DNA of 64,000 bases. It comes from Oscillospiraceae bacterium. GTDB lineage: Bacteria > Bacillota > Clostridia > Oscillospirales > Ruminococcaceae. Position numbers and translations under genes: made by a program. The notes beneath the pieces were generated by a model. The model saw nothing but the letters and a program-made list of their open reading frames with translations. It did not search any database and was not told the origin of the DNA. Positions 53,583 to 62,409 of this stretch are shown piece by piece. The stretch is from NCBI GenBank assembly GCA_009777445.1, contig WRLV01000001.1:1-64000 (forward strand), written 5' to 3'. Positions within the stretch are counted from its first letter, which is position 1. Each line of letters starts with the position of its first letter.

Positions 53583-54873
53583 CGACGATTTTCCCCTCAT
53601 ATAAGTCAACTCCGCTCACCATCACTATGTTGTAAAGAGACAGATAACCGGGCTGTTCTGTGGTGTCTTCGACAATCACAAAGTCCTCTTCGTTTAAGAG
53701 TATTTTAACTTTAACAAAGACTAATTCAACCCCCACCCTGATAAGCACGCCCTGCTCGCCGCTGTCGTTAAACCGCAACGCACTGCGACTTATGCGAAGC
53801 CCTTTATAATTATTCATGAGCAGATTAAATTGCGCTGTGCGGCTTTGCAAAAACTCGTCAGTCAATATATCGCACTCAAAAATTATTATACTATCATCGC
53901 CATTTTGGTTAACACTTTTAACCCTAACATCAGTGACTTTTGAGCTTGAACCCAAGCGCAACCGCATATCAAGCCCTACATAAACGCCGCGCGTTTGCGC
54001 TGAATCGAAAATGCCAACCAATTGCCACTTATAATTATCTATCATCTTCCCGATAACGTTGTCGGGGACAGGGAGTTGTGGGTTTCTTATGACTTCTTCG
54101 AGCTGTTCTTTCGTAAAATCTTTAATGTTTTGCGTGTTTATCCTGCCCTCATAGCCGTCAACCTTGCTCACGAAATAGCCGGGGGCATCGGCTATAACAT
54201 TGCTCGGCAATCTGCTTATCTGCGCTCTTAATGACGTTATATCGTTGCTAAGCTCAGCCGCTTTGCCGCCAAACGAGTTATATGTACCCCTGACTATTTC
54301 TCTTTTGCTGTTGAGAGACAAGAAGTTATTTTTGAAACTGTTTATGTCCTCAAAATTACCCACAGCCACACGGCTCATAAGTGCGGAATGATTGTTAACG
54401 AGTTGATTTGAAAGCGTGTCAATTTGTGAGTTGTCGGTGTTTTTGAGGGTTTCGGCATCTTTTAAAATCTTTATCTGCTCTTCAATTTGCGTTATTTTGT
54501 TTTGCAACATAATGTCGTTTCTGCTGTTATAGCTCTTAGCGATAACCGAGTTTTTTGCAAGCTTTGTCCCATCGCGATGGGTATAGGCGATTTCTCCCAC
54601 GTTAATAACTCTTATAATTGACTCATCACGTGCAAAAACACCTTTAAAGGGCAAAGCTTGAGTGGTTTCATAAAGCAACGCCACCTCTGTTCTGTTGGTT
54701 GAGGTGAAGTAAGAGACCAACCGCGACACAAGCACAACCACAACAAATAGAAAGAACAACATGGGAACGACAAACGTCAACACGCTTTTTCGTCTTGTTT
54801 TCTTTCCCTCCTGAGGTGACTGAGTTCCGACTGCGCCGGTTTTTGCTTTATTAATCCCCAATTTTTCAGACAT
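53566..54873 (-). CDS. HlyD-like membrane-anchored protein of the sepF cluster
   Basis: About 435 residues. One transmembrane helix near residues 33-55 ([21 protein letters not shown]), then an extracytoplasmic region with a biotinyl-lipoyl-like start ([40 protein letters not shown]), a coiled-coil hairpin ([18 protein letters not shown]), and a barrel-like end. Recalls periplasmic adaptor (HlyD) proteins and the conserved unknown found between hfq and yggS/sepF in Clostridia. Start uncertain: the leader spacing favours the TTG at 54861 over the ATG at 54873. Role in division is an inference from position. Confidence 0.8.
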   Translation of the reverse strand: MSEKLGINKAKTGAVGTQSPQEGKKTRRKSVLTFVVPMLFFLFVVVVLVSRLVSYFTSTNRTEVALLYETTQALPFKGVFARDESIIRVINVGEIAYTHRDGTKLAKNSVIAKSYNSRNDIMLQNKITQIEEQIKILKDAETLKNTDNSQIDTLSNQLVNNHSALMSRVAVGNFEDINSFKNNFLSLNSKREIVRGTYNSFGGKAAELSNDITSLRAQISRLPSNVIADAPGYFVSKVDGYEGRINTQNIKDFTKEQLEEVIRNPQLPVPDNVIGKMIDNYKWQLVGIFDSAQTRGVYVGLDMRLRLGSSSKVTDVRVKSVNQNGDDSIIIFECDILTDEFLQSRTAQFNLLMNNYKGLRISRSALRFNDSGEQGVLIRVGVELVFVKVKILLNEEDFVIVEDTTEQPGYLSLYNIVMVSGVDLYEGKIVDEREL

Positions 54874-55114
54874 TCCCTTCTTCCTTCTCGAAAACATCGA
54901 ATATTGTCAATGTTTTAAGCGGTGCTATGGTGGAAATTGCGTGTTTGTAGATGAGGTTTTGTTTTCCGTCAGAATCTAAAATGACGGTATAGTTGTCAAA
55001 GCCTCTAACAGTCCCTTTAAACTGGAAACCGTTAGTGATGTAGATTGTGACAGGTATCTTCTCTTTACGCGCTTGGTTTAAAAAGACATCCTGAAGATTT
55101 ATGTCTTTTGCCAT
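54866..55114 (-). CDS. hfq: RNA chaperone Hfq
   Basis: 82 residues from the ATG at 55114. Sm1 [21 protein letters not shown] with [20 protein letters not shown], and Sm2 [11 protein letters not shown] (the YKHA core). It forms a hexamer that pairs sRNAs with mRNAs. It follows miaA as in E. coli and many Clostridia. Confidence 0.96.
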   Translation of the reverse strand: MAKDINLQDVFLNQARKEKIPVTIYITNGFQFKGTVRGFDNYTVILDSDGKQNLIYKHAISTIAPLKTLTIFDVFEKEEGNV

Positions 55115-55169
55115 TTTAATCCCCCCATTCAAAAGGTATTTGATTTAGTATAACATACTTTCTTAAAAA

Positions 55170-56114
55170 TTACCATAGATTTTTAGTATTTTTTATTATT
55201 TTTTTTGTTTTTTCATAAATTTCATTAAAATTTGTGTTATTATCGCTGATTAGCCAGTTGATTCTCTTGTCGCGGCGCAACCAGGTGAGTTGGCGTTTGG
55301 CATATCTTCTTGTGCTTTGTTTTAGGTTTTCGACACATTCTGAGAGGGGGGCAGTGCCATCGATATAGGGTTTTAACTCTTTATGCCCAATCGCCTGCGC
55401 CGCTGTCGGGAGTTTCATTCTTAAAAATGCACGCGCTTCTTCAACCAACCCTGTTTTTAACATTTCGTCAACCCTGCTGTTAATCCTCTCATATAAAAGC
55501 GCGCGCGGCGAATAGTCTAACCCGATGAGCAAAGGCGCGTAAGGTGAGGGAACAGCGCGGCTTAAAAGCTTATGCTCACTCATGGCTTTCCCCGACATTT
55601 TTTGAACTTCAATGGCTCTTATAATTCGCGAAAGATTGTTTTCGTGCAATTTTGAAGCTGTTTCGGGGTCTTTTTCTCTGAGTTGTTCCAACAAGGCGCG
55701 GTTCCCCTGCTTTTCGGCGAACTGCCGCAACTCCTCGCGAAATTCATAGTCGGCACCCGTATCATCGAAAGTTATATTATCAACCAAACAGGAAATATAA
55801 AGCCCTGTTCCTCCTGCTATAATCGGCAGTTTTCCTCTCAAAGCAATGTCGGCAATTTTCGCCCTCGCCGCCTTAAGATAATCGGCAACAGAAAACGCCG
55901 CTTCAGGCTCAGCAAAGCCAATTAAGTGGTGTGGCACTTTGCTCAGCTCGTCTGCCGTGGGTTTAGCTGTGGCAATGTCCATGCCCTTATAAATTTGCAT
56001 TGAGTCTGCCGAAACAACCTCGCCGTCAAATTCAGCCGCTATGCGAACAGCAAGAGAAGTTTTCCCCGAAGCCGTCGGCCCGCAAACGACAATAATTCTA
56101 AACTCGCTGTTCAA
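55170..56114 (-). CDS. miaA: tRNA dimethylallyltransferase
   Basis: 314 residues, TTG start with SD AAGGGGG. P-loop VVCGPTASGKTSLAVRIA, VVSADSMQIYKGMDIATAKPT, HHLIGF, IIAGGTGLYISCL and YAKRQLTWLRRDKRINWL. Adds the isopentenyl group to A37 of tRNAs reading UNN codons. 12 bases after mutL. Confidence 0.95.
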   Translation of the reverse strand: MNSEFRIIVVCGPTASGKTSLAVRIAAEFDGEVVSADSMQIYKGMDIATAKPTADELSKVPHHLIGFAEPEAAFSVADYLKAARAKIADIALRGKLPIIAGGTGLYISCLVDNITFDDTGADYEFREELRQFAEKQGNRALLEQLREKDPETASKLHENNLSRIIRAIEVQKMSGKAMSEHKLLSRAVPSPYAPLLIGLDYSPRALLYERINSRVDEMLKTGLVEEARAFLRMKLPTAAQAIGHKELKPYIDGTAPLSECVENLKQSTRRYAKRQLTWLRRDKRINWLISDNNTNFNEIYEKTKKIIKNTKNLW

Positions 56115-56126
56115 TACACAGCCCCC

Positions 56127-57971
56127 TTATCTCCCGAACATTTTCTCGATTTCATGTTTCTTTAAAATAAGAACGATTGGTCTTCCGTGAGGGCAAAACC
56201 TGATTGACTCGTCTGTCCAAACGGCGTTTGCAAGAGCGGCTAAGTCATCGAGAGAGTTCTTGTCATTCGCCTTAATAGCTGATTTACAGGCAATTGAGTG
56301 AAGAACATCATCGAAAATTCCCAAAGAATTTTGCTTCATGGCGGCGTTGCCGGTTTTTAACGTTTGCGCCAATTCAGTTACTAATGCGTTCAAATCCTCA
56401 CCCAAAAGAAGCGACGGCACTGCCGCCACCTGCACAGCATATTCCCCCACAACAATAATGTCAAATCCAATCTCTGACAGCAAGCTTAAATTCGCGCTTA
56501 TGGTGTCAACATCGGCGTTTTCAAGCTCAATGACTGTTTCTTCCGCCAACAACTGTGACGAGTTCACCAAGCGAGATTTAAGGCTTTCAAACCTTATTCG
56601 CTCGTGGGCGGCGTGTTTGTCTATAAGTATAAAATCATCATCGTTTTGGCAGAGCAGATAGGTTTTAAACAGCTCTCCTATCAGTTTCAACTCGCTTATT
56701 TGAGACTCTTCAAGTCGTTCCTGCCGCAAAATTTCGGGCAATCTTGTTGACTTAAACTGACGTGGCGACACTTCGGGTTGCTTTATTTTTTGCGACTCTT
56801 CAATTTGAAATTGCGGCTTATTAATTTTTTCTTGTGGAATGTCAAGCGGCGTTGCCGTATAAGCTTGTTTAGTTGAGCTAAACGTGATTTTATTAACATT
56901 TTCGCGTGACGGCAGGGTGTACTCCCCCTCACCGCTCGTTTGCAAAGTCTCCGCGCTCCTAAAACTGACGGGCTTTTTATTGTCGGCGTTTAGTATAGCG
57001 TTTTTGACTGCAAAATATACGGTATCGAAAATCAAGTTTTCGTTAGAGAACCTAACCTCGGTTTTAGCCGGGTGTATATTAACATCAACGCAGGAAAAGT
57101 CAACCTCTATATTTATTATGCAAGCCGGAAATTTCCCCGTAGGGACAGTCCCCCTAAAACCGCTTTCAACCGCCGCCATTAACGCCAACGATTTTATGTA
57201 TCGGCGGTTGACATAAAAATACTGCATTGTGCGATTCGCGCGCGCGAAATGTGGCGATGAAACATAACCGGTAACATGAACCCCATTTTGACTATATTGC
57301 GTTTCAATAAGTCCTGCGGCAAATTGTTTGCCGAAAATCGCGTATATTGAAGAGTAGATTTGCCCGTCACCGTTTGTAATTCTCAGCGGCTTATTGTCGC
57401 GGATAAACCTAAAGCTGATTTCGGGGTGAATTACCGCCAACTTGTCAACAACCGCTTGAACGGCGTTTCCCTCAGAAACGTCCTTTTTCAAGAACTTGAG
57501 CCTTGCCGGTGTATTGAAAAACAAATCTCTTATTATAATAGTAGTGCCGTTCGGGCAACCCGACTCATCGTGAGACAGCTCATTTAAACCCTCGATTTTA
57601 TAACTGCCCCCACGATTAGCATTTTGCACCCGCGACATTAGCTCTACTCGCGAGACCGCCGCCACAGATGCCAACGCTTCGCCGCGAAAACCCATAGTCG
57701 CTATGCTGTCTATGTCGTCTTTTCCGCTGACTTTGCTGGTTGCATGGCGCAAAAACGCTGTGGGCAGTTGCTCAAAAGCAATTCCGCAACCATTATCGGT
57801 AACACGGATAAAGCTTATCCCACCATTCATAATTTCAATGCTTATTGAAGTAGCCCCCGAATCAATCGAATTTTCAACCAACTCTTTCACAAGCGAAGCA
57901 GGCCGGTCAATAACTTCACCGGCAGCGATTAATTCAGAAACATTTTTGCTTAAAACATTAATTACAGGCAT
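56127..57971 (-). CDS. mutL: DNA mismatch repair protein MutL
   Basis: 614 residues. GHKL ATPase: AAGEVIDRPASLVKELVENSIDSGAT, ITDNGCGI-like VTDNGCGI, ATSKVSGKDDIDSIATMGFRGEALASVAAV. C-terminal latent endonuclease motif DKHAAHERIRFE (DQHA(x)2E(x)4E type) and FCPHGRP, so this MutL can nick DNA. No mutS (type 1) lies in the window; only mutS2 is present, far away. Confidence 0.96.
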   Translation of the reverse strand: MPVINVLSKNVSELIAAGEVIDRPASLVKELVENSIDSGATSISIEIMNGGISFIRVTDNGCGIAFEQLPTAFLRHATSKVSGKDDIDSIATMGFRGEALASVAAVSRVELMSRVQNANRGGSYKIEGLNELSHDESGCPNGTTIIIRDLFFNTPARLKFLKKDVSEGNAVQAVVDKLAVIHPEISFRFIRDNKPLRITNGDGQIYSSIYAIFGKQFAAGLIETQYSQNGVHVTGYVSSPHFARANRTMQYFYVNRRYIKSLALMAAVESGFRGTVPTGKFPACIINIEVDFSCVDVNIHPAKTEVRFSNENLIFDTVYFAVKNAILNADNKKPVSFRSAETLQTSGEGEYTLPSRENVNKITFSSTKQAYTATPLDIPQEKINKPQFQIEESQKIKQPEVSPRQFKSTRLPEILRQERLEESQISELKLIGELFKTYLLCQNDDDFILIDKHAAHERIRFESLKSRLVNSSQLLAEETVIELENADVDTISANLSLLSEIGFDIIVVGEYAVQVAAVPSLLLGEDLNALVTELAQTLKTGNAAMKQNSLGIFDDVLHSIACKSAIKANDKNSLDDLAALANAVWTDESIRFCPHGRPIVLILKKHEIEKMFGR

Positions 57972-58014
57972 TTTAGATTCCTTTTGTGGTTAATATTACC
58001 AAAGGCTTTATCTT

Positions 58015-58326
58015 TTATGATTTTTTTGGTGTCAGCGAGAGTTCGTATCCCAAGGCATCAACGTATTTCAGCAGGGTTCTAAGGGTAGGACTTTGTTTTT
58101 GTGCAGAACCTTTTTCAATTCGACTAATTGACTGTTGTGGAAGCCCTGTGATATTATGCAACTCCTTTTGTGTAACTTTGTTAGACTTACGAGCCTCGGC
58201 TAATTTTTGCCTAAAAGCGTACTCTCTTTCAAATTCGTCATACGCTTTACGTGCGACAGGGTCGGAATCAAGCAAAGCATTTAATTCCTTTAATTCCTCT
58301 TCAGGATTTACTTTTATAAACGGCAT
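58015..58326 (-). CDS. XRE-type antitoxin (HigA-like)
   Basis: 103 residues. Helix-turn-helix: KSNKVTQKELHNITGLPQQSISRIEKGS, then PTLRTLLKYVDALGYELSL. Second gene of a toxin-first pair 11 bases after the toxin, as in HigBA systems. It should neutralise the toxin and repress the shared promoter. Confidence 0.9.
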   Translation of the reverse strand: MPFIKVNPEEELKELNALLDSDPVARKAYDEFEREYAFRQKLAEARKSNKVTQKELHNITGLPQQSISRIEKGSAQKQSPTLRTLLKYVDALGYELSLTPKKS

Positions 58327-58337
58327 ATAGCAACCCC

Positions 58338-58664
58338 CTATATTAAATTTCGCTCTTTTGCTCTTTGAATCGCTTTGTTAAGTTCAAATTGTTCAGCTTT
58401 CCCTTTTTGTTTTTGACAAGCGTGAAGAAAATAAACATTGTCAGCATCGGCGATAACATACATTATACGATTATCGGAAAATTTAATTTCCCATAACTTG
58501 CCTTTTAGTTGCCTTGTGTCTAATCTTTCAAATGCTTCCAACCCGTCTTCGATTATTTTATGTCTTATCCCGTAGCCTGTCGAACGCTCAGAAACAGGTA
58601 AAGCACTTAGATATTCTTTAATTAAATTTTTGCCGCCTGTGGTTATATAATCAATGATGTTCAT
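58338..58664 (-). CDS. RelE/HigB-type (phage Gp49-like) toxin
   Basis: 108 residues from the ATG at 58664 (SD AAGGAAG). The Gp49-like core GLEAFERLDTRQLKGKLWEIKFSDNRIMYVI ... VYFLHACQKQKGKAEQFELNKAIQRAKE fits mRNA interferases of the HigB/RelE superfamily. It sits between mutL and birA, interrupting a housekeeping run, which suggests acquisition. Confidence 0.9.
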   Translation of the reverse strand: MNIIDYITTGGKNLIKEYLSALPVSERSTGYGIRHKIIEDGLEAFERLDTRQLKGKLWEIKFSDNRIMYVIADADNVYFLHACQKQKGKAEQFELNKAIQRAKERNLI

Positions 58665-58686
58665 ACGCAATCTTCCTTACAATCCT

Positions 58687-58715
58687 ATTATACATCATAT
58701 TAGCTGTATTGTCAA
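58687..58715 (-). promoter_or_regulatory. Promoter of the toxin-antitoxin pair
   Basis: On the - strand TTGACA, 17-base spacer, TATAAT; perfect consensus about 23 bases before the toxin start. Confidence 0.82.
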
Positions 58716-58782
58716 TGGATAATCTGTTAATTCCTAATTCACCTCGACACTGTTCTTGCCCTATGGAATAGTATAACATAAT

Positions 58783-59535
58783 TCAAAGACAACTGTCAAC
58801 TCTCCACTGTCCACTGTCAACTGCCGTCAATTGCTCCCCGTTTTCATCGCGACAGATGAGCATTGCGTTGTTGTCTACTGAAATTGCGGTTGTTTGTTTT
58901 TGTGTGCCGTCAGGCTCTTGTGTTGTTACTTTTTGCCCTATTGTTATGCAGTTGTCGATATATTCTTGCCTGTACTCTTTAAAGTCAGAGAAAATCACAG
59001 TTTCAAGCTCTTTTAAAATTTCGCACAAAAGCACGTCAGGCTCGACTCGTTTATCAAAAACGTCACAAAGCCCTGCCGCTTTATCTAAAGCGTTCTTGAT
59101 AAAAAAATCCGCGTTTTCAGAGAGGTTGATGCCAATCCCCGAAATAACACTAAAGTTGTCACCAAATGAACGGCTCTCGCATAAGATACCACAGACCTTT
59201 TTCGCGCCCTCAAAATCAGGCGCGGTGAGCAAAATGTCATTCGGCCACTTTATAACCGGAAAGACGGATTTTTTCGGCGTTTCAAAAACTCGCTTGATTG
59301 CCCTTAAAACCGCAACGGCGTTAAGTGCGGTCAGCGGCAGGGGATTTTTGATGTCTTTAAGCAAATATGAAAAGGTGAGTGAGCCTGTCGCGCTGAGCCA
59401 TCGCCGCTCAAATCTGCCTCTTCCGTTAGTTTGAACTCGCGCAACCACCACTGTTTTGTGCGGCAAAGAAGAAAGGTTTTCTTTCATATAGTCGTTGGTT
59501 GAGCAAAGTTGTTCAAAACGCAAAACATTAAACAT
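58783..59535 (-). CDS. birA: Biotin-acetyl-CoA-carboxylase ligase (no DNA-binding domain)
   Basis: 250 residues from the ATG at 59535 (SD GGAGG, 12-base spacing). Catalytic motifs: CSTNDYMKE, ARVQTNGRGRFERRWLSATG, VIKWPNDILL and ISGIGINLSENADFF. The N-terminal helix-turn-helix of bifunctional BirA is missing, so it only biotinylates. The C-terminus DSGQWRVDSCL and stop are read from a heptad repeat (58788-58830) and are likely an acquired tail. Confidence 0.93.
   Translation of the reverse strand: MFNVLRFEQLCSTNDYMKENLSSLPHKTVVVARVQTNGRGRFERRWLSATGSLTFSYLLKDIKNPLPLTALNAVAVLRAIKRVFETPKKSVFPVIKWPNDILLTAPDFEGAKKVCGILCESRSFGDNFSVISGIGINLSENADFFIKNALDKAAGLCDVFDKRVEPDVLLCEILKELETVIFSDFKEYRQEYIDNCITIGQKVTTQEPDGTQKQTTAISVDNNAMLICRDENGEQLTAVDSGQWRVDSCL
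58788..58840. repeat. Degenerate heptad array at the birA 3' end
   Basis: ACAACTGTCAACTCTCCACTGTCCACTGTCAACTGCCGTCAATTG: diverged AACTGTC/CACTGTC units forming the last codons of birA. Confidence 0.75.
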
Positions 59536-59567
59536 ATTTTCGGGCAACCTCCGGGAACCCTTTTTAT

Positions 59568-60050
59568 TCAGGGCCTATATTCTACAATATTCATCACAAT
59601 TTCACCCGCGCTTGATATTTCGATTATGCCGTATGTCGGTGGGTTTTTGCCCCTTGGGTTGTCAAGTGAGCCTGGATTCATTACATATATGCCGTCAATG
59701 AGGGCAGTCTTAAAAACGTGGGTGTGACCATACAGCGCGATTTCACAGTTGTGATACGCCGCCTTTTCTAAAAGGGTTTCTACCCCCACATCAATGTTGA
59801 TGTTATAACCGTGGTTGCAATAAATGCGGCAGGTTTCAAGGTTCGCCACCAACTCCTCGTCTAAGTCGCCGAAATCGCAATTGCCCTTCACGATTAAAAA
59901 TTTTTTGTCGGAATGTGTAGCGGCGACATCGAAAAACTCGTTTTGCCCGTCACCCAAATGAATAAATAAGTCTGCATTTAAATTTTGCTCGACAACGTTA
60001 TTAAACGCGCGAAAATTTCTGTGGGTATCTGAAACAACGACAATTTTCAC
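59568..60050 (-). CDS. YfcE/MJ0936-type metallophosphoesterase
   Basis: 160 residues, GTG start with SD GGAGGTG. Calcineurin-like motifs: VVSDTHRN, FIHLGDGQNEFF, VKGNCDFGD, CNHGYN and ALYGHTHVF, with MNPGSLDNPRG. A cytosolic phosphodiesterase of uncertain natural substrate. Promoter at 60088-60116. Confidence 0.94.
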   Translation of the reverse strand: MKIVVVSDTHRNFRAFNNVVEQNLNADLFIHLGDGQNEFFDVAATHSDKKFLIVKGNCDFGDLDEELVANLETCRIYCNHGYNINIDVGVETLLEKAAYHNCEIALYGHTHVFKTALIDGIYVMNPGSLDNPRGKNPPTYGIIEISSAGEIVMNIVEYRP

Positions 60051-60087
60051 TCATAACACCTCCGTTGAATTTCTTAAATATACTAAT

Positions 60088-60116
60088 ATAATACCAAAAT
60101 AAAACCTTAATGTCAA
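60088..60116 (-). promoter_or_regulatory. Promoter of the yfcE-birA unit
   Basis: On the - strand TTGACA, 17-base spacer, TATTAT. Confidence 0.72.
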
Positions 60117-60182
60117 TAAAATTTCTGAAATCAGGGTTATATTTTATTTTAACAGCAAATAAACTATAAGGAGGAAAATGCA

Positions 60183-60407
60183 ATGACCGGTATGGACAAA
60201 ATGCTCGACATGCTCAGCGGACGTTTGGGAGTGTCCGGCGACACGCTTAAGAACACTATTCAAAGCGGCAACGTCAACAATCTGCTTTCGCAGATGAAAC
60301 CGAGCGATGCCGCCAAATTCAAAAGTATGATGAATAATAAAAACGGCATCGAAAAAATAGTGAAATCGCAAATGGCAAAAGACTTGATGAAACAGATGAA
60401 AACATAG
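60183..60407 (+). CDS. Small helical protein of unknown function
   Basis: 74 residues, SD AAGGAGG. Helical and Met-rich: GMDKMLDMLSGRLGVSGDTLKNTIQSGNVNNLLSQMKPSDAAKFKSMMNNKNG. No cysteines or membrane segment. First of four + strand genes running to 62171; the next begins 23 bases on. Confidence 0.78.
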   Translation: MTGMDKMLDMLSGRLGVSGDTLKNTIQSGNVNNLLSQMKPSDAAKFKSMMNNKNGIEKIVKSQMAKDLMKQMKT

Positions 60408-60430
60408 ATTGCAAAGGGGGCGCATTATTT

Positions 60431-60769
60431 ATGGACATGGAAAATATAGCGCAACTTTTACAAACGATGTTGTCGTCTGACAACACAGAAACCGACACGC
60501 CGTTTAACGGCGAGAGCGAAAACGCCGATGGCGAAAACAACGGGTTCGGCGACTTCTTTTCGGGAATAGACCTTGATATGATAATGAAGATGGGTGAAGT
60601 TTTCTCGAAGTTGCAACAACATGATAAAAACGTCAGTCTGCTTATCGCGCTGAAACCTCACATGCGCCCTGAAAATCAAGAGAAAATCGAAACAGCAATA
60701 CGCCTTGTGAGGATTATGGGGCTAATCCCACATATAAAAGACATGGGTCTTATGGATAAAATATTCTAA
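60431..60769 (+). CDS. Small acidic helical protein of unknown function
   Basis: 112 residues. An acidic Asn/Glu linker (DNTETDTPFNGESENADGENNG) separates two helical parts. The second (DLDMIMKMGEVFSKLQQHDKNVSLLIALKPHMRPENQEKIETAIRLVRIMGLIPHI) looks like a conserved domain shared with uncharacterised clostridial proteins (impression only). Followed by leader TTTGTGCAGAAAGGGCATG. Confidence 0.75.
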   Translation: MDMENIAQLLQTMLSSDNTETDTPFNGESENADGENNGFGDFFSGIDLDMIMKMGEVFSKLQQHDKNVSLLIALKPHMRPENQEKIETAIRLVRIMGLIPHIKDMGLMDKIF

Positions 60770-60810
60770 ATTAAATAGCACGTTTGTGCAGAAAGGGCAT
60801 GGTTTAATAC

Positions 60811-62055
60811 ATGGAAAAAACGATGTGGAGCGTAGACAATATGTCTCCCGGCGAACTCGAAAAAAAGCAGGAGGCATATGCGAAACAGGCTTTAGAAATG
60901 GCAAAGCGCGGTAAAACAATGCCCGAGAGTCCAAAACCCAAAAACATAATCCCAAGCACAATGCCCGAGGTGCAAAAATCTAAAAACATAGTCTCAAGCA
61001 CAATGCCTGAGGCGCAAAAATCTAAAAACATAGTCTCAAGCACAATGCCTGAAAGTCCGAAATCCAAAAACATAATCCCAAGCACAATGCCTGAAAGTTC
61101 GAAATCTAAAAGCATAGTTGTCGATAATTCTGATAAAACCATTAATATATCCGCAGGCAAAAGTCATTTCGTTGAAAGCGAAAATGTTAACAAAGAGCTG
61201 AATAAAATGGTTGAAGAAAAAATCATAAAAACCGAAAAACAAGAAGAACAAAATAGATTCGGCGACCTTGATGAACTGCGCACGATGATTGAAAAAGAGC
61301 TTCAAAGGTCGGCACGAAAAAGCAAGCACGCGCCATCAAAAGCCCACGGTGGAGAAAAATTAGAAGCCCTCTTTGACATCAAAACCGTGATTGAAAACGA
61401 AATCGAAATTTTAAGGCAGAAAAAGAAACCAAGACCACCGGTGATTGTTGTGGAAGAACCACAAATTAATCTAAACGCCGTTATTGTGGAAGAGCCGCAA
61501 ATTAACTTAAAAGCGCAAGCGGTTGTGGTAAAAGAAGCTAAAGTTTCACCGCAAGCGGCAGTCGTTGTAGAAGAGCCGCGAATCTCTCCACAAGCGGCAG
61601 TCATTGTAGAAGAGCCGCGAATTTCACCGCAAGCCGCCGCTGTTATTGTGGAAGAGCCGACTGCTTGTGAGATTGCGACTGAGAGTTGCAGGGGTTTTGC
61701 GGTTGCCGGTGAGACATTCCATGAGCCGAGTGCTTGCGAGATTGCGACTGAAGCTTGCAGGGGTTTTGCGGTTGCCGGTGAGACATTCCATGAGCAAAAT
61801 GCTTGTGAAGTTGCGACTGAAAGTTGCGGTGTGAGTTGTTCAGAACCGAAAATAGCCGCCGATTGCGAAGAGTTAATCGATGTGCGAAAAATAGCGGGTC
61901 GCCGCCGCGCGCAAAGGGTCAGAGAACGCCCACCTAATTTCACGGAATACATAAACAAACATAACGAAAGGGTAGACAGCCGACATGAGCGCGGCGGTGA
62001 GAGATGTTGCGAACATTCGAGAAACAGGGGCAAAAAAAACCGCCCTTCGACTTAA
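60811..62055 (+). CDS. Repeat-rich protein with Cys-containing tandem units
   Basis: 414 residues built mainly from repeats: five STMPE(S/V/A)xKSKNI(I/V) units (about residues 36-95), a charged helical region, six or more (V/I)VEEPRISPQAA-type units (about 212-284), then two exact-length 23-residue copies of ACEIATE(S/A)CRGFAVAGETFHE plus a third partial one. These last are 69-bp direct repeats (61663-61731, 61732-61800). A basic end follows (GRRRAQRVRERPPNFTEYI ... HSRNRGKKNRP), containing a YxNKHNER-like short motif. No signal peptide. Function unknown; copy-number variation is likely. Confidence 0.78.
   Translation: MEKTMWSVDNMSPGELEKKQEAYAKQALEMAKRGKTMPESPKPKNIIPSTMPEVQKSKNIVSSTMPEAQKSKNIVSSTMPESPKSKNIIPSTMPESSKSKSIVVDNSDKTINISAGKSHFVESENVNKELNKMVEEKIIKTEKQEEQNRFGDLDELRTMIEKELQRSARKSKHAPSKAHGGEKLEALFDIKTVIENEIEILRQKKKPRPPVIVVEEPQINLNAVIVEEPQINLKAQAVVVKEAKVSPQAAVVVEEPRISPQAAVIVEEPRISPQAAAVIVEEPTACEIATESCRGFAVAGETFHEPSACEIATEACRGFAVAGETFHEQNACEVATESCGVSCSEPKIAADCEELIDVRKIAGRRRAQRVRERPPNFTEYINKHNERVDSRHERGGERCCEHSRNRGKKNRPST
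61663..61830 (+). repeat. 69-bp tandem direct repeat (2.4 copies) inside the repeat-rich gene
   Basis: GCTTG(T/C)GAGATTGCGACT starts each copy at 61663, 61732 and, partly, 61801. The first two copies differ at only a few bases. Each full copy contains one GACATTCC octamer. Confidence 0.92.
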
Positions 62056-62171
62056 CCGCGATTTTGGCGGACGAAGATAAGCGGTTAATCGCAATTTTAA
62101 TGTTAGTTCTGTTCAACCAAAAAGCAGATATTATTACGATTATGGCTTTGGGGTACGTATTGTTCAGTTGA
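62004..62171 (+). CDS. Short hydrophobic protein missed by the ORF track
   Basis: 55 residues: MLRTFEKQGQKKPPFDLTAI, a charged stretch ADEDKR, then a hydrophobic end (LIAILMLVLFNQKADIITIM). ATG preceded by GGCGGTGAG. It overlaps the upstream gene's end in another frame. Size, position and a membrane-like C-terminal segment resemble small conserved clostridial proteins that end in an aliphatic helix. The stop TGA is the first TGA of the heptad array. Confidence 0.6.
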   Translation: MLRTFEKQGQKKPPFDLTAILADEDKRLIAILMLVLFNQKADIITIMALGYVLFS

Positions 62172-62397
62172 CGAACAATTGACAATTGACGAACAATTGA
62201 CAATTGACGAACAATTGACAATGTACAATTGACAATTGACAATTAAGAGTTTTATAGCCTTTCCGTCTGAATTTTATTTCGGCTACGGAAAGGCTATAAT
62301 AATTTGCCGGCAGCACGTTGGTTGACAAATTTTAAAAAAAGGGTTATAATATTAATGCCAATTGTCAATTGTACATTGTCAATTGTCAATTGCCATA
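62163..62397. mobile_element. MITE-like element with inverted heptad arms, hairpin and promoter
   Basis: Left arm: repeats of ACGAACAATTGACAATTG (18 bp, three times) ending GACAATGTACAATTGACAATTG. Right arm (62358-62397) is the reverse complement type, including CAATTGTACATTGTCAATTG. Between the arms: hairpin TTATAGCCTTTCCGT / ACGGAAAGGCTATAA (62252-62266 / 62285-62299) and a perfect promoter TTGACA (62322-62327), 17 bp, TATAAT (62345-62350) reading into the next operon. No transposase. Confidence 0.7.
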
Positions 62398-62409
62398 GGG
62401 GGGTTAATT

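Noticed and set aside
62163-62250. Tandem AATTGAC/ACGAAC units looked at first like a CRISPR array
   Set aside because: Units are 7 or 18 bases with no unique spacers, and no cas genes are nearby.
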